Assembly: GCA_015486145.1 (NCBI GenBank)
Contig: WFSH01000082.1
Span: 1 to 13,968, forward strand
Origin: Mesoaciditogaceae bacterium
GTDB lineage: Bacteria; Thermotogota; Thermotogae; Mesoaciditogales; Mesoaciditogaceae
Length of the DNA stretch: 13,968 bases
Direction of reading: 5' to 3'
Positions within the stretch are counted from its first letter, which is position 1. The number at the start of each line of letters is the position of its first letter. Position numbers and translations under genes: made by a program. This document shows, piece by piece, positions 1 through 7,502 of the stretch. The notes under the pieces were generated by a model. It worked only from the letters and a program-made list of their open reading frames with translations. It made no database searches and was not told where the DNA came from.

Positions 1-100
1 GTACTAAAATGTCTAAAGAATGTTACCATTCAAAAAATACTACCCACACTATCGTGAAGAGATCCAAATGATCAAACGAGTATTGTATGTTGTAGATTGT

Positions 101-1318
101 TTATTCATATCTCAGTGCTTCAACTGGGCTCTTTTTTGATGCAAGATATGCCGGATACCATCCAAAGAACAAACCTATGGCAACTGAAACTCCAAAAGAA
201 AGTAAGATGCTCTGCCATGTTATTACAACTGCAAGACCAAGGCTCTTGGCAAAGAATGCCATGAAAAATGCTATTAAATAACTAAAGCCAATTCCTATCG
301 CTCCTGCTACTATCGTTATAAACATACTCTCAATGAGAAATTCTGCCATAATTCTTCTTCTTGTTGCGCCTATTGCCATTTTCACGCCTATTTCTCGAGT
401 TCTTTCAGTAATGGATACAAGCATGATATTCATTATTCCTATCCCTCCAACAATCATAGAAATCGCTGCTATTGAGGCCAACAGTAATGTTAAAACAGTT
501 GTAGTCTGACTCACAGTGGAGAGGATCTGATTTTGACTTATAACCCTGTACAAATTTTCATCTTGAAGCCTCATATAAAGAATATTGTTGATTTCTGCCA
601 CAGCATCCAGTGCTGTCTTCGCTGATTTTGCTGATGCGACTATTTGTGAAACTCCGCCGTTAAGCTGAATCAATTTTGCAGATGCCGTTGTATAAGGAAT
701 TAAAAGCATATTGTCAGGATTGAATGTAAGTTTACCCCCTGTTTGACGTAATTCCCCTATGATCGTGAAAGGTAATTTCACAATACCTGTCGTTATGTAA
801 ATTGTTTGCCCTACGGGGTCTTGATTTCCAAAAAGCGTTGTGGCTATTGAGTTGCCAATGACAGCAACGTTTGAGTAACTTTCCTCGTCTTTTTGAGTTA
901 CAAGCCTTCCGCGCTGAAGAGGAAGGTTGAGAATTGAAAATGCATCCGGATAAGCGCCAAAAACGCTTGCCACCGTATTTGTGGCTTGATATATTATATT
1001 GAACCTTTTTTCAAGAATGGGGGTTACCTTTCCAACATCTGGTGCCATGCTTTGTATGTTCTGAACGTCCGTTTTTTGAAGGACACTTGAAACAATTCGC
1101 GCCACTCTTCCACCAAAGCCTCCTTTGAATCCTGGTACCACTATTATGACATTCGAACCAAGAGAAGAGATTCTCGAAGTGACATTTTTCGTTGCCCCAA
1201 CTCCTATGGCTATGGCTATTACTACAGCTATAACACCTATAACTATGCCAAGCATTGATAAAAAGGTTCTTACTTTGTTTCTTGTAAGAGATCTCACGGC
1301 TTGCATAAGCGTTTCCAT
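101..1318 (-). CDS. MacB-type ABC transporter permease (FtsX family)
   Basis: Inner-membrane permease of a MacB-like mechanotransmission ABC pump, 405 residues. Sequence shows: one N-terminal membrane segment at about residues 17-42, a large extracytoplasmic region (about 43-270, the MacB periplasmic core position), then three membrane segments at about 274-301, 331-355 and 370-392. This is the four-helix MacB topology. The loop at 305-323 (ERTREIGVKMAIGATRRRI) is the conserved FtsX/MacB coupling segment that contacts the ATPase. Unlike E. coli MacB, the ATPase is a separate upstream gene. The ATG start is preceded by AAGGTGA, which overlaps the stop of the ATPase gene four bases upstream, so the two are probably translationally coupled. 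Family knowledge: such permeases drive substrates (macrolides, peptides, lipids, toxins) from the periplasm through an adaptor and TolC. The substrate cannot be read from sequence. It is the last gene visible in the operon. Confidence 0.92.
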   Translation of the reverse strand: METLMQAVRSLTRNKVRTFLSMLGIVIGVIAVVIAIAIGVGATKNVTSRISSLGSNVIIVVPGFKGGFGGRVARIVSSVLQKTDVQNIQSMAPDVGKVTPILEKRFNIIYQATNTVASVFGAYPDAFSILNLPLQRGRLVTQKDEESYSNVAVIGNSIATTLFGNQDPVGQTIYITTGIVKLPFTIIGELRQTGGKLTFNPDNMLLIPYTTASAKLIQLNGGVSQIVASAKSAKTALDAVAEINNILYMRLQDENLYRVISQNQILSTVSQTTTVLTLLLASIAAISMIVGGIGIMNIMLVSITERTREIGVKMAIGATRRRIMAEFLIESMFITIVAGAIGIGFSYLIAFFMAFFAKSLGLAVVITWQSILLSFGVSVAIGLFFGWYPAYLASKKSPVEALRYE

Positions 1319-1322
1319 GGTC

Positions 1323-2021
1323 TCACCTTGAATCTTCTGATTCGCTCTTTATATTCCCGTCTTCGAGTGTTATCACTCGTTTTGCTTCTTTGGCAACCAA
1401 CGGATCATGAGTGACAACCACAATGGTTTTCCCAGATTTGTTGAGTTTTTTGAATATGCCAAGTATGTGTGCCCACTGTTTTGTCGCAAGATTTCCGGTT
1501 GGCTCATCTGCCAAGATTATGGGCGGATCGTTTGCAAGTGCCCGCGCTATGGCAACTCTTTGCTGTTGTCCACCAGAAAGTTGATTTGGTCTGTGGCGTG
1601 CTCTTTCCTCAGGTTCTTCAAGATTAACAATTCTTAGAAGCTCCATCGCTCTTCTTTTTCTTTCTGTTCTTGGAACACCGGCATAGATCATTGGCAATTC
1701 CACATTTTCCAGAGCACTGAGGTTACCTATGAGATTGAAGCTTTGAAAAACAAAGCCTATAAATTTATTTCTGAAATGTGAGAGTTGAGAATCACTCATT
1801 TTTTTGACTTTTATTCCATTTATGATGATATCCCCTTCAGTTGGTCTGTCAAGACATCCCATTAGTTGTAACAAAGTTGACTTCCCACTTCCGGAATGTC
1901 CCATTATTGCGGTGTACGAATTTTCTTCTATCGAGAGAGAAACCCCCCTCAAAGCTTTGACTTTCACATCATGACCCATATCATAGATTTTTTTGACATT
2001 TTTTAATTCCAAAAGATCCAC
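1323..2021 (-). CDS. MacB/LolD-type ABC transporter ATP-binding protein
   Basis: Cytoplasmic ATPase that powers the adjacent MacB-type permease, 232 residues, a normal length for a stand-alone LolD/MacB-class nucleotide-binding domain. Motifs seen: Walker A GHSGSGKST (41-49), Q-loop Gln93, signature LSGGQ (148-152), Walker B IILADE (168-173) and switch His205 (VTHD). The D-loop is unusual: where the family normally reads GNLD, this protein reads GNLATKQ, so the D-loop aspartate is alanine. All other ATPase motifs are intact. The start is GTG; frame inspection shows no ATG in frame between it and the stop of the adaptor gene, seven bases upstream. Ribosome-binding signal is a weak purine run inside the end of the adaptor gene, suggesting coupling. 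Confidence 0.93.
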   Translation of the reverse strand: MDLLELKNVKKIYDMGHDVKVKALRGVSLSIEENSYTAIMGHSGSGKSTLLQLMGCLDRPTEGDIIINGIKVKKMSDSQLSHFRNKFIGFVFQSFNLIGNLSALENVELPMIYAGVPRTERKRRAMELLRIVNLEEPEERARHRPNQLSGGQQQRVAIARALANDPPIILADEPTGNLATKQWAHILGIFKKLNKSGKTIVVVTHDPLVAKEAKRVITLEDGNIKSESEDSR

Positions 2022-2027
2022 GACACA

Positions 2028-3074
2028 TCATCTTCTTCTTCTTTCTTTAAAAACCTTGCGGAATGGATTACCAGTTTCACGAAATTGCGAAGGAACTCTC
2101 ATTATGAGCACATCACCCCTTTTGATTCCTTTTACAATCTCGATCATCATTCCAATTTGCTTGCCAATTGTTACTTGAACTCTTTTATAACCATTTGGCG
2201 TCTTTAAAAGCACATATTTGTGCCCATTTTTATCTGTAAAAATTGCTTGTAGAGGGATCATAATGCCATTAGAACTTCCGAGTTCCAAATCAATGTTGCA
2301 ATCAAGCCCATAAACGACTCCGTACTTCAAAGGATTTTTATCAAAAGCTATCCTTATGGGTATAACTGTAAGCCCACTTTGAGTTGTTGCAAATGGTTGA
2401 ACAAAAGAAACTTTTCCTTCAAGCTTTAAATCATTAAGCTGTGTAAAGGTTATTATGGCTTTTTGACCAACGTGGACATCTGCAAGATCTACTTCGTTAA
2501 CGTATGCATTTATCCACATTCCCGTACTCTGTATGATCGTCACGGTATTTTGTCGTACATTAACAAAATCACCCGTTGCAACGTTTAAGTTTTCAATAAA
2601 TCCAGTTGCTGGAGAAGTTATCGTTGTGTATTTCAAATTTTGCTCGGCAACCTGTAGAGCGAGCTTGTATTGAAGCACTACTGAAGATGCGTCACGATTT
2701 AGAAGTGCTTTGTAATAATTGTTAAGAGCTTGTTGATAATTGAGCTTGTACTGTAAATGGCCAATGTTGATTAACAATTGTCCCTTCCTTACGAGTTGAC
2801 CTTGTTGGACGTAAACGTTTGTTACTTGCCCAGAAACGAGAGAGTCAATATTGTAAACATTAGCCGAGACTACGCCAACAAGAGGTATATAATTTCCAAT
2901 GCTCGTTGCACTTACAGTGTAAAGTATATGAGGTCCTTTCAGTGTTGCAAGATCTGGATCGGCACTCGAAGTCGACGATACAGGGGTTAATGACTTTCCG
3001 AATCTCCAATACCACACACTTGTTCCAATAACAACAACCGATATTATTATCACGATTACAACCCATTTTTTCAA
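2028..3074 (-). CDS. HlyD/MacA-like periplasmic adaptor (membrane fusion protein)
   Basis: Adaptor linking the inner-membrane pump to the TolC-like outer-membrane channel, 348 residues. Seen: an uncleaved-looking N-terminal membrane anchor (about 4-23); a first half-lipoyl segment (about 72-105, VSGQVTNVYVQQGQLVRKGQ); a short alpha-hairpin (about 107-150) rich in Gln, Asn, Lys and Leu; the second half-lipoyl segment (about 151-182, TSPATGFIENLNVATGDFV); a beta-barrel region (about 185-265); a membrane-proximal domain (about 270-325); and a very basic C-terminus (KERRRR). The hairpin is shorter than in MacA/AcrA. The start is TTG, sharing the bases TTGA with the stop of the upstream channel gene. 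The Shine-Dalgarno GGGGGTGA (3081-3088) sits six bases before it and lies inside that gene. Substrate unknown. Confidence 0.9.
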   Translation of the reverse strand: MKKWVVIVIIISVVVIGTSVWYWRFGKSLTPVSSTSSADPDLATLKGPHILYTVSATSIGNYIPLVGVVSANVYNIDSLVSGQVTNVYVQQGQLVRKGQLLINIGHLQYKLNYQQALNNYYKALLNRDASSVVLQYKLALQVAEQNLKYTTITSPATGFIENLNVATGDFVNVRQNTVTIIQSTGMWINAYVNEVDLADVHVGQKAIITFTQLNDLKLEGKVSFVQPFATTQSGLTVIPIRIAFDKNPLKYGVVYGLDCNIDLELGSSNGIMIPLQAIFTDKNGHKYVLLKTPNGYKRVQVTIGKQIGMMIEIVKGIKRGDVLIMRVPSQFRETGNPFRKVFKERRRR

Positions 3075-4378
3075 AACTCCTCACCCCCAAAATTGAACCC
3101 TTCCATTTGTGCTATCTTGATTTTATTTAAAAGAATTTGCTGCTGGACTTTCTCCTTATTTGTCAAAGCTTGTAAATAGCTAAGCTGCGCAAGCGTATAA
3201 TTATCAACATTTTCAAGTCCTTTTTGATAAAGTGCCTGAGCTGTCTGAAGAGATTGAAATGCTGACTGAACGCTATTTTGGGCTTCTTCTAAATCAATTT
3301 GAAGAGATCTTTGTCTTAATAGCAAGGTATTCAAGTTGGAAATGTCCGTTGTGGTCGCGTTTAAAAGATTTTCTCGACTTATTTTGGCATTTGCCAACCT
3401 CTGTTGCGATTGAATTATATTCGCACCGCCGTTGAACAAGGAAAAATTAAGGCCAAAAGATATTGACCATTTTGAGATGTCATTCAACGGCACTGCGAAG
3501 GTGATCGTTGGATTTGGAACGAATGGGAAAAACCAAAAGCTTGCTTTTGCTTTGGAGGATTGATATTGATACTCAAGCGCCCGTATATCATCTCTTTTGG
3601 AGATGAGGAATTTCACATTAACGTTCGTTGAAATGTTGGAAGTTATAGAAGATGCGAAAGACATGGTTTCTTTGTAAAGTCCCGTTGAGTAGGGTGTAAA
3701 ATTTGGTAGAGAGGGAACGGATTCAATGGATTCTCTGTAGTTTTCAAGGGTCGATCGAACAGACAGTAATTGTTGATATGCACTATTTTTTTGCGTTTGA
3801 TTCATCGAGCTAACGGAACTGTACACATTTTTCAATACGCGAACCTTCCGAGAATATATGTTTATCATCTGGTTGTAATAATACCAGTTGAAAATGTTTT
3901 GAACTATTGTTGTCAAATAAGACCATCTTATATTTTGAATTGCCCATTGTGCACTCAAAAGAGCAGATTTTGCTTGCAAAATGTTTGCTTGATCCTCAAC
4001 TATGAGGTCTCTTGAGACACTTAACTCGGGAGTCTCAAAATTGAATCTTCGAAGGTTAAATGGGAGAGAAACGCCAATTTGGATTGAGTAAATGTTTAGA
4101 ATACCAAGGTTGAAAATCAACTCAGGGCTCGCAAATCGAGCATTTAAACCTGAAGCTGTAAATGTTATGCCAGACTGAGACGTTACTTTTAATTTGGGGA
4201 TAAAAAAGGATGTCATGGTATCCAAATCATTTTGCGCCTTTATAAGCTGAATTTCAGCACTTTGATACGTTGGATTTTGTTCTAAGCCTGTATCGTAGAT
4301 TTCCAAGAATTCTGGTCTTGAGGAGGCAAACATCACTATCGGCAAGAGAAATAAAGGTATTAAAATGCACTTTCTCAC
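3071..4378 (-). CDS. TolC-like outer membrane efflux protein (full length)
   Basis: Outer-membrane/periplasmic channel subunit of the pump, 435 residues from the chosen start, close to usual TolC-family length. I chose GTG at 4376-4378: it overlaps the upstream stop as GTGA, has the Shine-Dalgarno GAGGTGAT six bases before it, and makes the protein begin directly with a signal peptide (RKCILIPLFLLPIVMFASS). An ATG at 4438 would add 20 residues ahead of the signal peptide and lies deep inside the upstream gene. The mature protein has the alternating long-helix composition of TolC (Gln, Asn, Ser, Leu, Ala rich). The C-terminal repeat (AQALYQKGLENVDNYTLAQL...ALTNK) matches the typical family helix-turn pattern. 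Its last codons (GGEEF) also form the Shine-Dalgarno of the adaptor gene. Confidence 0.85.
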   Translation of the reverse strand: MRKCILIPLFLLPIVMFASSRPEFLEIYDTGLEQNPTYQSAEIQLIKAQNDLDTMTSFFIPKLKVTSQSGITFTASGLNARFASPELIFNLGILNIYSIQIGVSLPFNLRRFNFETPELSVSRDLIVEDQANILQAKSALLSAQWAIQNIRWSYLTTIVQNIFNWYYYNQMINIYSRKVRVLKNVYSSVSSMNQTQKNSAYQQLLSVRSTLENYRESIESVPSLPNFTPYSTGLYKETMSFASSITSNISTNVNVKFLISKRDDIRALEYQYQSSKAKASFWFFPFVPNPTITFAVPLNDISKWSISFGLNFSLFNGGANIIQSQQRLANAKISRENLLNATTTDISNLNTLLLRQRSLQIDLEEAQNSVQSAFQSLQTAQALYQKGLENVDNYTLAQLSYLQALTNKEKVQQQILLNKIKIAQMEGFNFGGEEF

Positions 4379-5388
4379 TTCAATATCACCTCTGGTTTCA
4401 ATCCCATAGAAAGCACGTAAGAGACGAGCATATCCCAATAGGTTTGGAGAGAATTGTAGTAAGAAAGTTGAGTATTAAGATATGGTATTTTGTAATTGTT
4501 TATATACTCTGATTGGGAAATCAATCCAGAATTGTAAGCGTTCGTGTAAAAATCTAAATTGCCCGTTGAAATGTCAAGACTTGCCTTTGCATTTAAAACT
4601 TTTTCGTAATCGTAGCGAAGTTTTCGTATGGAAGATAAATAATTGTTCTTTGAGGATAAAAAGGCATTATTTTTATTAAGCTCAGCCTGCTGAACTGCTA
4701 ACTTGGCCATTTCAATTGTGTATTGAGAAGAGTTAGACGGTGTTATATTCAAACTGTATTGTGCTTTTTGAAGTCTGAGAATCGATAGTTTCAAGTTTAA
4801 ATCGTTTTTTATCCATGTTGCCACATTTTCGGGTATAGTGGAGAGAATTGGTATGGTAAATGTTATTGCCTGCCACTTTAGGCCAGTTACCTCTTTAAAA
4901 TCTGAAAGGGAAAAATCGTAGTTCCATTTGGCGTTTTTTAGATTATTTTGGTCATTTGCAACTGTCACGGATGCTTGCTTAAGAGATAAGGTAGAAGCCA
5001 AAGATTTTTGAAAAAGCGCAAGCTTATTTGCATAATCCATCGTTGCAACCATCAGTTTCATTTTGGCTATTTCGAGGCTTATACTCGCAGTTTTAACATC
5101 AAACGCTGCGTTTAAAACGCTTGAATAGTAATTTTTTAGACCACTTTGATAAGACTGCAAATTCGATAGGTACGTAATCTGTGCCGATAATTGTGCACCT
5201 TTATTCACAATTGGTACAGAAGCTTGAATCATGTTCATCTGATAAGTCATGCTTGCCTGTTTTAATTTTAAACTCGTGATCGCAAAAGCCGTGTTACTTG
5301 CCTTTGCCGTCTCAAAAAGTTGTGGTAAAGTCATGGAAAATACAGCGATAGGGATAACTATTAAAAATAGAATAAGGAGCTTTTTCAT
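4375..5388 (-). CDS. Short TolC-like outer membrane efflux protein
   Basis: Second, shorter TolC-family-like protein, 337 residues, and first gene of the efflux operon. Seen: signal peptide (KKLLILFLIVIPIAVFS, about 1-18), TLPQLFETAKASNTAF at the mature N-terminus (TolC-like opening helix), long helical segments, a mid segment IPILSTIPENVATWIKNDLN followed by a second helical half, and the C-terminal pattern YNSGLISQSEYINNY...YYNSLQTYWDMLVSYVLSMG, which is typical of TolC proteins. It is about 100 residues shorter than the neighbouring channel gene and not obviously a copy of it. It may be a partner subunit, a reduced channel, or a periplasmic helical protein derived from TolC. ATG start with a strong Shine-Dalgarno GGGGGAGGT six bases upstream. 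Confidence 0.78.
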   Translation of the reverse strand: MKKLLILFLIVIPIAVFSMTLPQLFETAKASNTAFAITSLKLKQASMTYQMNMIQASVPIVNKGAQLSAQITYLSNLQSYQSGLKNYYSSVLNAAFDVKTASISLEIAKMKLMVATMDYANKLALFQKSLASTLSLKQASVTVANDQNNLKNAKWNYDFSLSDFKEVTGLKWQAITFTIPILSTIPENVATWIKNDLNLKLSILRLQKAQYSLNITPSNSSQYTIEMAKLAVQQAELNKNNAFLSSKNNYLSSIRKLRYDYEKVLNAKASLDISTGNLDFYTNAYNSGLISQSEYINNYKIPYLNTQLSYYNSLQTYWDMLVSYVLSMGLKPEVILK

Positions 5389-5417
5389 TACGATACCTCC
5401 CCCTGTACTTTTGATTT

Positions 5418-5431
5418 GGTAAATACTTACC
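5418..5431. promoter_or_regulatory. Candidate operator palindrome before the efflux operon
   Basis: The sequence GGTAA-ATAC-TTACC is a 5-bp inverted repeat with a 4-base spacer, 30 bases upstream of the first efflux gene. On the minus strand it overlaps the best, though weak, -10 candidate (TATTTA, complement of 5420-5425) paired with GTGCAA (5444-5449) at 18 bp. The position would suit a repressor of the pump operon. No regulator gene of TetR or MarR type is visible in the window, so the binder is unknown. Arms this short can occur by chance. Confidence 0.3.
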
Positions 5432-5471
5432 TTAGGATTTGGATTGCACTTTGTTCCTGTAAGTTGAAAAC

Positions 5472-5491
5472 TTTCACATCATTTTCACATC
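5472..5491. promoter_or_regulatory. 11-bp-period direct repeat, possible response-regulator box
   Basis: TTTCACATC occurs at 5472-5480 and again at 5483-5491, exactly one helical turn (11 bp) apart. Each contains TTCACA, separated by five bases. OmpR/PhoB-family response regulators classically bind 11-bp direct repeats of this sort (B. subtilis PhoP boxes are TTAACA-like with about 5-bp gaps). It lies between the two divergent operons, so it could act on either. No response regulator is encoded nearby. Confidence 0.3.
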
Positions 5492-5527
5492 TTCGGCGCT
5501 GAAAGTCTGGAGAGCAAATCTAACACA

Positions 5528-5544
5528 ACGTTGGTATGCAACGT
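5528..5544. promoter_or_regulatory. Inverted repeat over the -35 position of the ABC-F operon
   Basis: ACGTTG-GTATG-CAACGT is a perfect 6-bp inverted repeat with a 5-base spacer. Its right arm covers the place where the -35 hexamer of the rightward promoter would be. The -35 itself is poor (TGCAAC), consistent with an extended -10 promoter and with an operator occupying that spot. It does not resemble the G-tract operators known for CsoR-family repressors. Confidence 0.4.
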
Positions 5545-5556
5545 ACTCTGTTTTGA

Positions 5557-5565
5557 TGGTATAAT
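5557..5565 (+). promoter_or_regulatory. Extended -10 promoter of the ABC-F/hutH/rnr operon
   Basis: TGGTATAAT at 5557-5565 is a perfect extended -10 element (TGn plus consensus TATAAT). The spaced -35 is weak, as often seen with extended -10 promoters. Transcription would start near 5572, which coincides with the Shine-Dalgarno GGAGG (5572-5576) placed six bases before the ATG at 5583. The mRNA leader would therefore be only about ten bases long. Confidence 0.7.
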
Positions 5566-5582
5566 CTTTACGGAGGAATGGT

Positions 5583-7502
5583 ATGATCCTTAAGATTTCA
5601 GATGTCGAGATGAATTTTGGAGATAGAACACTCTTTTCAAATGTCAATCTTTCTTTGCAACGTGGTCAAAAAGTGGTGTTATCAGGGCCAAACGGAAGTG
5701 GAAAGACGACCTTTTTAAAGATCATAACAGGTGAAATTGAACCTACAAAAGGGAAAGTGGTATTTTGGGGGCAAAAGATGGGTACCCTAAAGCAGTTTAG
5801 ATTCACCACGGATAGAACGGTTTACGAAGAAGCTCTCTCCGTTTTTAAGGATGCCCTGGACGCCTACAACAAAGCGATCGACAGCGCTAAGAATTCTGAT
5901 ATACAAAACTATTCCCTTCTCCTTGAAAAAGCCGAATCTCTAGATGTTTACTCCGTTCAAAAAAAGGTCAGAGAGATGCTTTCTGGCCTGGGGTTCTCTC
6001 AAAAAGATTTCAGCAGACGGATTTCAAGTCTCAGTGCAGGCGAAATAACACGACTCCAACTGGCAAAACTCCTCATGACAGATGTGGATCTTTTGGTGCT
6101 CGATGAACCTGGGAATTACCTCGATATTTATGGAATACTCTTTTTGAAGGAAGCACTTTTGTCTTTAAAGACATCTGTGCTGATCGCCACTCATGATAGA
6201 AATATGATGAAAGATGTGCCTGATGAGATATGGGATATAGACTTTGAAGAAATAAGATCTTATCGTGGCAATTATGTCAATTTCATCGCTCAAAAGGAAA
6301 ATTTTCTCAATTCTCGCCGATCGGAGGAGCGTGATCTTGCCAAAAAGATCAAACACGTCCACGATGTAGTCCAAAGATACAGAAAATGGGGAAGAGAAAA
6401 ATCCATTCGTCAGGCAAAATCAAAAGAAAAACTCCTTGAAAAATTGAAAAAGAAAAAAGAAAAAATATCGCTAAAAGGCCAACAAACCTTTTCAAAAATT
6501 CATTTTGAAACATCTGGTGTAACTGAAAATATCGTCTTAGATGTTGAAAAATTGGAAACGTATGTGGATTCTAAGTACATAGGAACTTTCACATTCCAAA
6601 TACACAACGGCGAAAAAGTGGCGTTGCTCGGTAAAAATGGCGTGGGAAAGACGACCCTTCTGAAAGAGATCGTGAAAAACTGCTCGTGTAAAGAAAGCAG
6701 TCCCGTGAAGCTGGGGCCAAATACCATTTTTGCGTATGTGGACACGGCAGTAGCTGGATCTCAGCATACCCAAAAAATTGGGGAACCCAATCGTTCGGAC
6801 TCCACGACTGATCGAAATTTACTCAATGAGATTTGGAAACTTGTACGATCATGGCCGGACTACGAAATCAGGAAATATCTTGGAAGATTTGGATTCAAGG
6901 GAAGCGATGTTTTCAAAAGCACAGATTCTCTAAGTGGCGGAGAATTTGTAAGGTTTAAAATAGCCAAAGCACTTCTCAAAAATCCAAATTTTCTGATAAT
7001 GGATGAACCCACGAATCACTTGGATGTCTACATGATAGAATCTTTAGAGGAAACGCTGAAGAGATACTCCGGTGCGGTGTTTTTCACAACTCACGATCTC
7101 GAATTTGCCAGATATATAGCCGATCGTTTTTTTATACTCCAAGACAGTAATTTGTGGATTTTTAACGATTATGAATCAGCTTTTGACTTTCTCAAGAAAA
7201 CCATCAATTTAAAAAGCACTAATGCGAGTCGTTCCAAGAATTCCAACTTTAAAAAAAGAAAAAACGTCAAAAACAGAGTCAAGTCCATAGAAAAAAAGTT
7301 GTCCGACCACGAAAAACGTTTTGAACAATTGGAAAAATCGATGCGAGAATTGGAGTCACAAATGAGATTTCACGCAACTGATCACGTGAAACTCGAGGAA
7401 CTTACGAAAAAAAAGGATAAAATAGATATGGAAATGGAAGAAATTCTTGAAAAAATAGACACCCTTGAAAGGGAGAAAAATCTTTTGGAGGAGGAAGTTT
7501 AG
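5583..7502 (+). CDS. ABC-F family ATPase (ribosome-associated translation factor)
   Basis: Soluble protein with two nucleotide-binding domains and no membrane segment, 639 residues, the ABC-F layout. Family members bind the ribosomal E site and aid stalled or antibiotic-blocked translation. Domain 1: Walker A GPNGSGKTT (35-43), signature LSAGE (150-154), Walker B/D-loop LVLDEPGNYLD (171-181), switch His204. A charged interdomain linker follows (about 235-300, KKIKHVHDVVQRYRKWGREKS then a Lys-rich helix), the position of the P-site tRNA interaction motif. Domain 2: Walker A GKNGVGKTT (350-358), signature LSGGE (450-454), DEPTNHLD (474-481), switch His504. The last about 95 residues are a highly charged coiled coil, as in Uup/YdiF-type members. 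The first domain reads DEPGNYLD instead of the usual DEPTNHLD. Catalytic Glu175 and Glu475 are both present. First gene of the six-gene operon. Whether it is housekeeping or resistance type cannot be decided here. Confidence 0.92.
   Translation: MILKISDVEMNFGDRTLFSNVNLSLQRGQKVVLSGPNGSGKTTFLKIITGEIEPTKGKVVFWGQKMGTLKQFRFTTDRTVYEEALSVFKDALDAYNKAIDSAKNSDIQNYSLLLEKAESLDVYSVQKKVREMLSGLGFSQKDFSRRISSLSAGEITRLQLAKLLMTDVDLLVLDEPGNYLDIYGILFLKEALLSLKTSVLIATHDRNMMKDVPDEIWDIDFEEIRSYRGNYVNFIAQKENFLNSRRSEERDLAKKIKHVHDVVQRYRKWGREKSIRQAKSKEKLLEKLKKKKEKISLKGQQTFSKIHFETSGVTENIVLDVEKLETYVDSKYIGTFTFQIHNGEKVALLGKNGVGKTTLLKEIVKNCSCKESSPVKLGPNTIFAYVDTAVAGSQHTQKIGEPNRSDSTTDRNLLNEIWKLVRSWPDYEIRKYLGRFGFKGSDVFKSTDSLSGGEFVRFKIAKALLKNPNFLIMDEPTNHLDVYMIESLEETLKRYSGAVFFTTHDLEFARYIADRFFILQDSNLWIFNDYESAFDFLKKTINLKSTNASRSKNSNFKKRKNVKNRVKSIEKKLSDHEKRFEQLEKSMRELESQMRFHATDHVKLEELTKKKDKIDMEMEEILEKIDTLEREKNLLEEEV

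Noticed and set aside
1..100. Possible terminator or gene end left of the permease gene
   Set aside because: No hairpin, frame or repeat is visible in these 100 bases; a T-run is present on the minus strand but without a stem.
4379..4438. Upstream ATG start for the long TolC-like protein at 4438
   Set aside because: It would place 20 non-hydrophobic residues before a clear signal peptide and overlap the upstream gene by 64 bases; the GTG at 4378 has a good Shine-Dalgarno and a 4-base overlap.
5389..5582. Riboswitch or leader peptide in the divergent region
   Set aside because: Predicted leaders are too short and no known riboswitch core motif is visible.
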